Shown here: piece after piece, positions 12,580 through 23,130 of the stretch | How positions within the stretch are numbered: position 1 is the first letter of the stretch | Layout: each line of letters opens with the position of its first letter | Source: Psettodes erumei | Taxonomy: Eukaryota > Chordata > Actinopteri > Pleuronectiformes > Psettodidae | Direction: 5' to 3' | Assembly: GCA_016785225.1 (NCBI GenBank) | Contig: JAFBJZ010000449.1 | Location: 620,001 to 684,000, forward strand | Length of the DNA: 64,000 nucleotides | Translations under genes and position numbers: made by a program | Notes under the pieces: generated by a model | Database searches by the model: none | Told to the model about the DNA's origin: nothing | The model's input: only the letters and a program-made list of their open reading frames with translations

Positions 12580-14484
12580 AACGTAAGCTGGTTCAGGTGA
12601 CGTGCGGCGGCAAAGACAAAGATGTTTTCTGTTAGTGACAATTGCAGTTTATTTAGACTTGTTGAGCTCAGCGCAGTAACTTCTGAAAAAGTGAGATCTA
12701 AAGCGGATTGGTCATTAGGCTAAAATACCAATGAGCGCATCAAAGACTTTGATAAGAAATCTCAGTTTCGCAGTGGTTCCTCTATCAGTCAGATAGGATG
12801 GAATGAGGGCACAAATCCCAAAAATAATGGAAACAGATTTGAAAAAAATCTGTGTACCAAAAGCACATACACATTTAAAAATCATCATGCTTACCTAAAA
12901 TTTTCACACTACGTCACAGCTCATTCATTCACAATACTGGGCAGGAGAGAAAAACAAATATAAAAAAAGGTGCAAATGACAAAACATCACAATAATTCAA
13001 AACAAAAATTGGTCTTCATCAATTTCAGTTCCCCGTCTCAAGGAGCCACATCTACATTTGGACCAGAAAGCATGGGATTTTGCTTCACTTCATTAGCTTG
13101 TTCCAGCTGTATGTAGCTCACTTTTTTTATACACAAAGTCAGGGTCCACACAGCTGAGTACAGCCATGAGATTCACACATTTAAGAGCATCAATATTAGA
13201 AATTTTTCTTTTTGCCTTCATACATCTCAAAGGCACTGGACCTTACTATTTTAAACAGCCCAGGAGTGGATAAAAGCATAAAAGCACTAAAATAACCTAT
13301 TAACACGTTCTGCACCTTGAGTTTGAGGAGTATTTGAAGGACTGTGCTACACTCCATGCACTTTCCATGCAGAGCCATCCTTTTTGCTGCAGTACAGACA
13401 ATATGCCATGGTCACATCACGCTCAAATAAAACTTTTGTTTTACGAAAAAACTATTTTAAAATCAAGCACATTGTTTTCCATCTTCAAGGCCCGCAAGTA
13501 CAAAAAAACACAACATCTGCAATGGTGGCTTGTACATGAGTGACTATTTTTTTTTTCCCTTGTGCACAAATAAAACATCATTAAAAATAATTCACAATTA
13601 TAAAACAGGAGCACAGGACAGAGGCTCAGGTTTTCCTGTGCTTCCATGCAAAAAATAGCAACCGCATGAACAAAACACAATTTAATCTATAAGGCGCCTA
13701 ACATGGAAACAGAAAAGGTCACCCATGAAAATCCAACTTTGTGACATCTGGTCCTCAAGTCTGTTTCTCTCACTTCCCCTCTTTATATTGGTGTCTCGCC
13801 ATTTGAGAGCACAAGAACAGTGTGAGAACATGTATCAAAGAGAGCACTGTTCCCATGGCTTGGCACTTGGCAAGTATAGTACAGTTACCAAAGAGGAAAC
13901 TTGTAGCAGCCTCTCTAATACGTTGCAGGCTGTTTGTTTTTTCAATATAAGGAGCCTGCTTTTGATTGAATCGTACCACATAGTCATTCAGTGGCGATGC
14001 CAGATGAAAGGTGAGGTACCTTTTTTTTGCAGCAAATGTTTCTATTTGATTATATATGTTGAAAATGATTCCTCCCTTCTCTTCATGGCCACTGACAAAG
14101 AGAATTCACATTAATCCTGAATATCACATTTGGCAAACAAAAACAATGTGTGTACACCAGGGTGTATTAATGTTCCCTTTTCAGTGAAGGGTTAAAATGC
14201 AAGTTGGCTAAAACATCCTAGGAGGTATCGTACGTAAGACTCCATTTGTAACGGCTCCTGCTTTGAACTGAAGCTCTGTTTGGCACCAGAGAATGCCAAT
14301 CAAGCGCTTGGTTGAAGAAAAGAAGAGAAAAAAAATCCTTTAACAGGCACCCCAGCCAACTTTCACAGTTTCTACCCCCGCCACTTTTTTTCTTCCATTA
14401 AATTTCAGTCCTGTTTAAGCTAGTAGGTGCCCGGACACCATTATCTCTCCTTTGTTCCTCGCATTTCGCCAGTCTTTCAGTGCG

Positions 14485-14490
14485 TTTATT
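14485..14490 (-). promoter_or_regulatory. candidate poly(A) signal for st8sia1
   Basis: AATAAA on the minus strand (TTTATT on plus) about 560 bp downstream of the st8sia1 stop. Further candidates exist beyond it, so the true 3' end is uncertain. Confidence 0.3.
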
Positions 14491-14863
14491 ATTCCCCCTG
14501 GTCCTCCAGTCCTTCTGTCTCTGTTTAACAAAGACCCAGATGGGGGTTTGGTCCAGCTGCCCCATATGTCAGTCAGATACAGTAGTCAGCATACAAAAAA
14601 ACCCCATCCCCCACACATCCACACTTTCACTTTTATCAGTCCCAGCTGAGGCTTTCCATAAACCCCCCCCCAAAAAAAAACACACACACACAAAATCAGA
14701 ACTAATGGGTAGAGATATGGCAGGTCTTGGGAATGTATGATTATTGAGTGTGTGTCTGTGGGTGTGTGCGTGTGTGTGTGCTTGCATGTGTCAATGTATA
14801 CTCGGTCCCTGATGCCGCTGGTCTGGGTGGGGGACATTCTCATGATAATTAGGGATTAGCTGA

Positions 14864-14874
14864 GGGGGGGGGGG
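14864..14874. repeat. poly(G) run
   Basis: Eleven consecutive G on the plus strand, between the GT-rich tract at 14748-14785 and the st8sia1 last exon. Confidence 0.8.
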
Positions 14875-15047
14875 CAGCAGGAGTGTGTCTGGGCACAGCC
14901 GCAGAGCCGAGGTTCCTCGGAGGAAATATGTGCACCCTTTTATGTCACGACACCAACTGCCCACCTATTCACAGCCCAAACATCTTCATGTGCTTCCTGT
15001 AACCCACTAAACCTCATCCACTACAGCTTCACTCCTCGAAGCACTCC

Positions 15048-15528
15048 TTAACCCCCTCCTTCCTGTGGTGGGCAATGTCCCACTCTCATGCGTAGTGTCC
15101 CGCTTTTGTGCAGGTTCCAAAGCTGCACAAACTCCTCAGGCATGGCATGGAACCATTTATAGGGCAGAATGTTGTCGTAGTAATGGTGGCTGACGGGCTG
15201 CTCGTCGAGGCCAACGGAGAACGGCCAGAAGCCGTAGGCTGTCACTTCCTCGCACAGCCCCAGGGCCAAGCTGACCAGGAAGAGTCCCGTGGAGAGGCGC
15301 TTGGCGTGCACGCTGCGGGCTTTCCAGAACTTGCCCACAGTGCGCAGGAACTCGGGGTTAGCGAACAGCATGGTGAGGTTGGAGGAGGTGTCTGAAAGGG
15401 CATAATAAGCCCGCAGTGATGGGTCGGTGCCAGGCTTCATGGAAAATGCCGGCATGTAGATGTAGCTGGAGCCGTAGACCTTCATACTGTCCACGAAGGC
15501 TTTTCTCGACCACAGAAGGTTCTGAAAT
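15048..15528 (-). CDS. st8sia1: st8sia1 coding exon 5 (last)
   Basis: It begins after the acceptor CACTCAG and completes the arginine codon of ...KR, then FQNLLWSRK. It encodes residues 176-335 with motifs S, III and VS and ends at TAA (15048-15050). The C-terminal tail GHCPPQEGGG differs from the human tail but keeps the cysteine. Confidence 0.95.
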
Positions 15529-16267
15529 CTGAGTGACGAAAACAGGGTGATAAAGAGCAAGGGCATGAGTTTTATTACATGTTGTGCTATAATGGCCCAA
15601 GTTACAGTTGAGTCACTCATGATCCGATGACTGGTTCACACATGTGCAGAGCTGTCTGCTCTCTCTTCCTCTCTTTCACTGTCTGCACTGTCTGTTGTCA
15701 CGTGTAATGCTACAGAAATGAGGCCACTGTGAGGAAGACTGATTTTGTCTCATCATAAGAAACTTACGAGCACTAAATGATTTGCTAAAGTTGCCATCTC
15801 ACCATTAATAGTGTACAGGGAGAGAGGATGAGAGTGTGATGTTTTTTCTCCTTTTGTTTTGTTTACTTGACTTCATTTGTTTTTGTGTCTTTTTACTTCA
15901 TTTACATGCTGCCTTTTTGACGTTCATGTTTCATGGTGCCATGCTATTTCCCTGCCTTGCCTTCCATTTCCATTTATTATCGTCTTATCTCACAGTTCAT
16001 CTCCTCACGTCATCACACTAGGCTTTTCCACAAATCTATGCTGAGATGTTCAAACATCCTCTGTGTAATTGGATGCTGTTGTTTCATTAGAGAACAGACC
16101 TTCAACGTCCAAACTGATTACCTTTTCTCTATGATGCTGGGGTTGGCTGTAACAAGATGTGTTCTGGTTCCTACATCCTCCACATATTCCTTTGAGAGTG
16201 GCGGAAGGTTACACCTAAGTGAACAAAGCACATATGATATATAAATTATTTGGATTTATATGTTATT

Positions 16268-16306
<39 letters not shown>

Positions 16307-19300
16307 CTGAAACAATGAAAGGATTTACTGAAGCCATTATGGTTGTTCAACTCCTGATTATATCTGCTGATGACAGTGATCATTAACTGGAGTGACAATG
16401 TCGCCGTGTAATAACATAATATATTACAATGATGAACAATCGTTAACTTGTTAGCATATTTTACACAATAGCCCTTTCTTCTTCACTTTCTTCCCCCTGA
16501 GATGCACAGACACATCGTGACAAAGCTTCAGTAGTAAGGCAAATTCAAATAAACAGGGACATTACGTTGTAAATTTACCATTCGTGTTTGCTGGATAATG
16601 TGTTTAGTGGAGTAAATTGCAATCGTTATGGAATAATTGTCTCCCACAAGCCAGATCTGTGGTTTATGACTTCAGAGCTGTTCATGATCAGCAGATAGCA
16701 GGAAATGACGGACAACTGAAAGGATCAAATTAGGTGCTCAGATGCATGGAACTAGGGTTAAGAAGACTATACTGTACATTATCACTCCTTTCAGCTTTGC
16801 AGCTTTCCTGTTCAGCTCCTTTCATCTCCCATAACAAGCAAAATATTTTAATGCTCCACCAGATGTTTTTACTTTTCTACTTTATGCCTTTTTTGCTCTC
16901 AGCTCAGCTTGCTCTCTCAGTACGGTCTGCTTTCACACATCGAGCAGCCTCTTTTTCTCCTGCCCTTCGTTGTGGCCCAGTTTTCTGTCTCGAGCTTTCT
17001 CTTGGCTACAGTCAACACCAGCTCTCATTATCACTTATGGCTGATGGTGTTTGGCTGCTCTCTTGGGCACGGCTGATTCACATTCAGAGGAGCAGTGAAG
17101 CAGTCATATTCATGTGCACACATGCAGTCACAGGCGTGCAGAGTTCTTTGTTTCTCACCGCATGATGAAGTCAGCCTGGTCAATGTCCCATCCGCATTTG
17201 CTGTGTCGGAGGATGCCGCCGTTGCCCACAACCGCACACTTCTTTAGGGGCAACTGCAGAGGGTTGTCCTGTGCAAAAGACATCATTGCAGCTTTGTTAG
17301 CATGCACATAGACACAAGCACCTGGACATGAACGCATAAAGCCAGTTGCACATTCACAAAAACAAATATAAATTTGCCCTGAGCTAAATAACCTAAAATT
17401 GAGGCAGGTGAAAGAGTCGCTGTGTTCAGCAAAGCTTGGGACCTCAGCTACTGCTGCAGCTAATTTCCCATGGTGTGCTGACGGACAAACCATGGGGGGG
17501 TATGAAGCGATGAGGTGAACAGAAGCAAGTTGAGGTCATAAATTTTGCGAATCAGATTCTGCTTCTTGCATATGGTCCTGGAACAAAGTCTATATTACGT
17601 GTGTTGGAATAATCTATTATCAGAAATACCAATCATGCGTAGATAAATCTGAAAATAAAAAAAGCAAAACATATCATGTCATAAAACATAACTCAGTAAA
17701 CCTCGAGCTCGAGTCCACAGTGTCCCAGGCTTAGATAATGTCCGATTTATCAAAGAGCGTACTCCGGCGCAGTCAAAGAGCTGACGTACAAATAAAAATG
17801 GTCAACACCAAACACAGATGACACCACTGTCGCCATTCCAAAGGGAGTCTATTATTTAGTGTGGGACAGAAGTCCCCATGTCCATCTTCCGAGTACAAAG
17901 TACAAGAGACATCAGTGCTCAAGTCCAAGTCCAGTCATGTGTCCTAAAAAACAGAACTTGAACTGGACTCTGGGCCGAGTCCTGGACTTGACATAACACT
18001 GGTTAAAGCTGACTAAATAAGTGGTTATACTTTTTAATCAAATCATACTTTTCACAAATTCACTGCGCTATTCCACCATAATTCTATGTGCCATAGCAAC
18101 TGGAAAAATATACCTCCTGAGATACAAGTAAGCTGCTTGTGAAACTGCCCTATCATCATCTAAATGAAAGGTTTGTGTGGACAGTATTAAATCGGTTACA
18201 GAAGAACCATGTTTCACAAGGTCAGGGCCAAAAATGCCCTTTGTCTTTAGCTTGGCTGCATTTAAGTCAGTGGCATGGATTAAGCAAGACGGCGGAAACA
18301 ATTGCAGCCATTATTCCCCTCGGAGTGCACACTGCAGAATACACACACAGATGCACACACACCACTCCTTGCCTGAGGGTCTCTTTTGGACCGTGACAAG
18401 GGGTCAGAGTCAGAGGACAATACCCTGCTAACAGAACATCAAGCAGGAAAGGGGAACCACGCAAGTTGGGCTCAAACTTGAGATGGGGACGCTTATTACA
18501 GTAGCACATAGACCACCTATTTCTGGAAAGTTTATGATCCAAATCTTTTACCAGTGTCCTGACAGATTTTGGTTTGGTTTGGTCAGCAGTGCCAATAATT
18601 TAATTTCAGATGAGCGTAACCTTTATCACATTCATGCCTGTTACATGCACTGTCATGGTACAGCAGAAAGTACATGAAGGGAACATCAAAAAAAGATCAC
18701 AGGAATCTACTGTACAGTGCAGCAGGCTGTATGTATGCTCTGTTTGAGCCATTGAACTAACCAGCAATTAACTGTCAAAGCCCTAATTGGCACATTCTCT
18801 GGCAGATGCCCAGATAGCTGCTGCCAGCTTAGTGCAGTATGGCTGGTTGTCTGTGTTCAGACCTGCAATCACACCACGGGTAGTTGAGAAGATACAGTGT
18901 TTATGAGAATGAACCTCAACCTCAACCATTCCACCTAAACACCACTTCCCTTCCATCTCAGACACACAGAGCTGGCGGCTATTTAGGCAAATGCAGCCAC
19001 GCTACCAAAGATAGGGCACGTAACCTTTACATGGAAAGTTGCAAACGTACAAATCTGTGCAAGACTGATATTAGATTATATTACAATACATAAATTGAAA
19101 TAATGTAGATTAAGAAACAATGAAACTCTTGATTATTTTTCTACTACTTTCTTTTTAGAAAAAAAAATCCTCATTTGTGAAGCTGAAAATAGCAGTTGCC
19201 ATTGTTGCTTAAAAAATGTATCCTATCAAAGGAGACAGCAGATCCATTTTCTCAACTGACTAATTAAGGAAATCAACTCACTGTACCAGTTCTGATCTGG

Positions 19301-19809
19301 ATCAACTGACATTTTATGAATTTAAATACAGGCACTTGCTAACAACAAAACAGTGTAGTGTTCTACTTTGCACCAAAAAACCCCCTCCACTTATTTTAAA
19401 CTCTGTGCGTAAACCCACTGCTCTTCAAGCACAGGCACTCATACCATGGTCAAGCTTGGCCACTATCGCTTCATATTCTCATTTCTTTATGTATTCACCC
19501 TCTCCTCCCCCATCCGTCATGAACGAACATGCTCGCGCTTGCAAATTAGGGTCACATATTCATCGCTTTTACCAACCAGGATATTAGACTGCAAATCTGT
19601 GGCACTGGCAACGGGGGATCCAATCTTGATTGCTGAGCGAGATGGGCCGCCCCCTGGATACAAAAACCACGGCAACAGCGCTTTACACCTGAATCTCTCG
19701 GTTTGTCCTGTTTCCAGGCACAAACACATATAAACACCCTCATCCAGATGCACATGCACTTAGGCATGGAAACATGTAAAAATAGCCCAACAGCCCTTAT
19801 CTGGGTACA

Positions 19810-19853
<44 letters not shown>

Positions 19854-21866
19854 CATAAATACATGCTCTCTGTCCATTTAGGCGCAATGCTGTGGTCAAA
19901 AAGGAAGTTACTGCAGAGACAGGAACTTAGAGCACATCTTCCTCAAGCTGTTATCACATGGTTTAAATACCCCTATCTTAGATTACACTGCGTGATAAAC
20001 ACGGAGCTACATCATGCTCGTAGTAATAAGTGAGTGAAAGATGCATATCATGGAGATGAATACATGAAAATGAAAGAACATGACACACATCCTGTGTTGC
20101 ATCCTTCAGTCATGCATTTCACTGATGCTCGCAGCATCTTTTAAGTTGTCATGTTGCTCCCCCTCTCACTCCCCCAACCCTTATCACTGACTCACACGGA
20201 GGACACCGTTACGGTACCCTTCCGTTCTCCACCTCCATTATGAATCACTGGTAAAACCCACAGTTCCCAAAGCAGTGTCATATTGTGCTAAGTGGGAGAA
20301 AGAAATTCATCTGCTCCTGGTTGCTGCTCTGGAGCACAGCTGTGTCTCCACAGTCATGTGTCTCGTGGCAAGGAAGTCTGTGGCTCTCCAAGGGAAAACT
20401 AACCTCTAAATCCCAACACAGAGCAAAGGAATGTGCGACTCACATCCTTTTGCATGTAACAATTAAACAGTTTAAGCATCCCATGCATAGATACGACAGC
20501 AATGTTTTATGAAAGTTATGATTTAACCTCACCTTCTTTTTACGCTAATGCTTATTACATGCTCGCACTCTCCTGTCTTTACCTGCACAAAGAGGGGGTA
20601 GGTCTCGTTGTTGACGGTGTGCGAGTAGTAAAACTCGCCGTCGTACCACAGGACCTTGCCCATTGGCGAGTTCTCCTTGGTTACGGCAAACATCCTCCGT
20701 GGATCGCAGCAGTCTGTCAACAGCTTCCTGTGCAGAGCGGATGTGGGGAACAATTAAAACAGTCTCTGGCGATCTTCAGACACTTCAACACAAAATTGGA
20801 CTACACAGCAGTGTCAGGCTATAATAATTGATGAATTATGTGCCTGGAGAAAGCCCTGAGCAAGGCCTGTGTTAGGCTGCATAAGGTCAGTTCCTTTACA
20901 TGAAAGGAAATGATGAAACATTTCTTTTAACGATTTAATATTTTTTCTTTCTTTTCACCTTGATTAAATGATACCCAGCTGGAAATGGAAGGATCGAACA
21001 CGCCGTTAAAGGCTCATTGAAAGCTGAGACTGCCCTCACGCTCTTAAATCTTAATTCCTCAAAATACACTGGACGAAACGCTTCGCAAATACAGGTCTGA
21101 AAGGCTCCATTGCAGAGCTTTATGGCACCCTCCCAACCCCCCACCCCGCACACAAGCCAGGCCCTGCCTGCTGCTCTGAAGTGTCACCTTCTCTGATTAT
21201 CTTAATCAGCTTTTTCTGAGGCGAACTGTCTGCACACTGTTCTCCGCTGGATAGGATTTTAAACAAGACTGCAACCGTGCAACTGACATGCTCTGCAGAT
21301 GTGGTTTTGTTCTACAAACAGCACTGCCGCCCAAATCAGAACGTGCCCTATGGGCTACTTGATGAACAGTCATAATGTTCTGTTGCATTTTCTGTGGTTT
21401 TGCTAGAATATTTCTCAGTGATATCTTGGAAATTCAAACATTTAGAAAAGGTGTTTTTAGGACAATGAGCTTTTTTGTTGCTAGATATATTTCTAATCCT
21501 TAATTTTAATCTGTTTTGACTCACAAGAAACCCAAATTATAAGTGGATGCACTGGTCATTTAGTGGCCCCCTTGTTTCAGCTGTGGGCCCCCAGAAACTC
21601 CCTTATGGACAGATGGAGGGCCCCGTGCCGCACTTTGGGAAACACTGCTTTAAACCAATGGAGAGAAATCTGAGCCCTGAGACGAACCTGTACAGATCGA
21701 TGCCCGTCTGGTTCTTCTGCCACACTCCCCCCTGCCTCAGCACCTCTTCCACTATCTCTTTGTCGCGCGGGAGTCTGTACACGGGGAAAATGTAGAACCA
21801 GCCGAGCACAAGCACGCAGAGGGCGGCCCACACCGACAGTTTGCCCCGGTAGCATCGCACCAACAT
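15048..21866 (-). CDS. st8sia1: GD3 synthase (alpha-N-acetylneuraminide alpha-2,8-sialyltransferase), five coding exons
   Basis: ST8SIA1 transfers sialic acid in alpha-2,8 linkage onto GM3 to make GD3, the first step of b-series gangliosides, in the Golgi. Coding exons, in transcript order: 21688-21866, 20583-20727, 17159-17268, 16122-16214 and 15048-15528. All junctions are GT-AG and the phases join without a break to give 335 residues (human about 356, with a longer N-terminus). Visible features are a short cytosolic tail, a signal anchor at about residues 11-30 (LSVWAALCVLVLGWFYIF), the DCCDP cysteine pair (66-67), sialylmotif L (KKCAVVGNGGIL onward, about 117-151), motif S (STGLFLVSLALGLCEE, about 255-270, then YGFWPF), motif III HHYYD (290-294) and motif VS HAMPEE (303-308). 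NQT, NET and NLT are possible glycosylation sites. Residues match remembered human ST8SIA1 far better than ST8SIA5 or ST8SIA6. The start ATG at 21864-21866 is the first in frame after a TGA at 21945-21947. Confidence 0.95.
16122..16214 (-). CDS. st8sia1: st8sia1 coding exon 4
   Basis: This 93-bp exon is too short to stand out as an open frame and was located by its expected product: CNLPPLSKEYVEDVG then TRTHLVTANPSIIEK. The acceptor is ACTTAG and the donor GTAATC. The first base completes Arg145 and the last two start Arg176, so phases fit both neighbours. It holds the end of sialylmotif L. Confidence 0.95.
16270..16305. repeat. (CA)n microsatellite in st8sia1 intron 3
   Basis: About 36 bp of pure CA, only about 55 bp upstream (in transcript sense) of the exon 4 acceptor. 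On the transcribed strand it is a TG run, close enough to affect acceptor recognition. Confidence 0.95.
17159..17268 (-). CDS. st8sia1: st8sia1 coding exon 3
   Basis: 110 bp encoding DNPLQLPLKKCAVVGNGG... to ...ADFIMR, the core of sialylmotif L (CMP-sialic acid binding). Acceptor TGCACAG, donor GTGAGA. Phase 0 in, phase 2 out. Confidence 0.95.
17700..18005. repeat. relic of an AGTCCAAGTC-type fish repeat (probable), st8sia1 intron 2
   Basis: The words CTCGAGCTCGAGTCC, AAGTCCAAGTCCAGTC and GAGTCCTGGACTTGAC recur. They recall a common teleost repeat built of GAGTCCAAGTC units. The copy is diverged. Confidence 0.45.
19811..19851. repeat. (CA)n microsatellite in st8sia1 intron 2
   Basis: About 41 bp of pure CA. 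Confidence 0.95.
20583..20727 (-). CDS. st8sia1: st8sia1 coding exon 2
   Basis: 145 bp encoding RKLLTDCCDP... to ...TYPLFVQ in the stem and early catalytic region. Acceptor TGCACAG, donor GTAAAG. Its first base completes the arginine codon begun in exon 1. It contains the conserved SPMGK and WYDGEF segments. Confidence 0.95.
21688..21866 (-). CDS. st8sia1: st8sia1 coding exon 1 (start and membrane anchor)
   Basis: It begins at ATG 21864-21866 (MLVRCYRGKL) and encodes the type II signal anchor and the start of the stem (YIFPVYRLP, a segment shared with human). The donor is GTTCGT, a non-consensus but valid GT site. GTG codons upstream in frame are not preceded by any ATG before the TGA at 21945. 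Confidence 0.93.
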
Positions 21867-22570
21867 CTTTTTGTCTGTCGCACGGCTCAAAACCACCACC
21901 AGCGCGCGCGCACCGAAACCGGTGCGGCGAAAAGCGGGCTCGGTTCAAAGCTGGTCTCTCCCTCGGCTGCGGATCCCCGTCTCATTCCGCGGACGGTTTG
22001 GAGTATGAATGGAGCTGCAAGGTGGTGCTGTTAACCTCTTGTATGGCACGAGCATCGGTTTGGAAATCCGGGGTTATGTGGGTGAGGGTTTGATGGAGAG
22101 AAGCAGACGGGTCTGGTCTATCCCTGCAGCAGCAGCAGCGTCTCGCGCTCGGGTGCGGGCTCGTTGTGCAGTGTGTCGGGCTCTGCAGGATTCCGCCGCT
22201 CCGCTCTCCTCGCATCACCACCATCATCGCAGCCTGCGGATTGTGAGGAATCATGCGGGCCCCCTCGTCTCCGCCCGGTGCCCCTCTGCATCCCAGAACG
22301 AAATGGGTTGTCCCCGCTCCCCCTCCGCGCCGGTCCACTTTCTTCGGGCCCACTCCTCGGGCCTCTGCTGTCCTCGTCTTGCTGCAGGGTCTGCGGTACA
22401 AATGAACCGGACCAGTCCACTTCACTCCCCCTCCACCTCTCCTTCTTTCTGCTGTCAACACCCCCCTCTGCCGAGACAAAGTGCTTCTTGTGCTGTGGGA
22501 GGTGCGTCCAGTTGGCCAACATAGCACGTGCGAGAACGGAAGCCAGCTTTGAACGGAACGGAAGCACACT
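21867..22570 (-). promoter_or_regulatory. st8sia1 5' untranslated region and CpG-island promoter
   Basis: This stretch is strongly GC- and CpG-rich and directly precedes the start codon, as expected of a TATA-less CpG-island promoter. It has a CAG/CTG triplet run near 22126-22140 and a CACGTG E-box at 22525-22530. The composition drops sharply to AT-rich past about 22570. Long open frames here on both strands (up to 195 codons) are due to GC content. Confidence 0.7.
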
Positions 22571-23116
22571 CGAATTAATCAATTTATTTTCCATTGAATG
22601 CAATGTATCAAAGACGGTTTTATTTTTGTGATGTTTAGACTTTATTTTTTCCCCTCAAAATCTTGACATCTCTCTTTTCCTCAACATGATCCTCTAATTA
22701 ATCATAGTAGCTAAATGCTGTATCCAGATAATGAATTTTAGATTCAGAGACCTATGAAATATTTCTTAAACATGCACACCATGGCTACAGTACATTATAA
22801 CATATAGGTTTAGACAGTATTTGTCTGAAAAACACAAGTCACTGTGCTCTATATGGTGAAAGTGGTCAGGGAAAGTGGACAGCTGGCATCTTCCATAATT
22901 ACTGAGCCCTCTGAGCTCCTAGTCCATGGTTAACGAATACAAACAGACATTGATGTAAAGTCAATGTAAAGACTTCACACTTTGTGTTTCACTTTTACTT
23001 ATTTTGAAAGTCTCACTTCGTTTACTGCTTTTATTCCTGCTGACTTGACACTGGCTGCTGCAGAAAATTATAGCCACCCGCTGAGAGCCTTGTTGTGAGG
23101 AGCACACGGTGTTGTG

Positions 23117-23130
23117 TCGCCCCCTGCTGG
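23117..23130 (-). promoter_or_regulatory. CTCF-like binding motif, reverse orientation
   Basis: On the minus strand the sequence reads CCAGCAGGGGGCGA, matching CCASYAGRKGGCRS at 13 of 14 positions. It lies about 550 bp upstream of the st8sia1 CpG-rich promoter, in a small CpG-richer patch (23100-23220), between a neural gene and a muscle gene. Confidence 0.55.

Larger units (their letters stand above)
10930..14480. other. non-coding region downstream of st8sia1
   Basis: No coding exon is supported. It holds a poly(T) run (11587-11606), a probable repeat fragment at 12197-12300 and a tandem CACGTG pair (12567-12579). The right part may belong to a long 3' untranslated region of st8sia1, which reads leftward from 15048. 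Confidence 0.5.

Noticed and set aside
19811..19851. Regular short repeats that could suggest a CRISPR array
   Set aside because: They are dinucleotide microsatellites without unique spacers, in a vertebrate genome.
21577..21948. A 123-codon minus-strand frame across st8sia1 exon 1
   Set aside because: It is a different frame from the one that encodes the membrane anchor and joins exon 2.
21982..22631. Several frames of 155-195 codons in the st8sia1 promoter region
   Set aside because: The CpG island lacks stops in several frames on both strands; no motif, and composition explains them.
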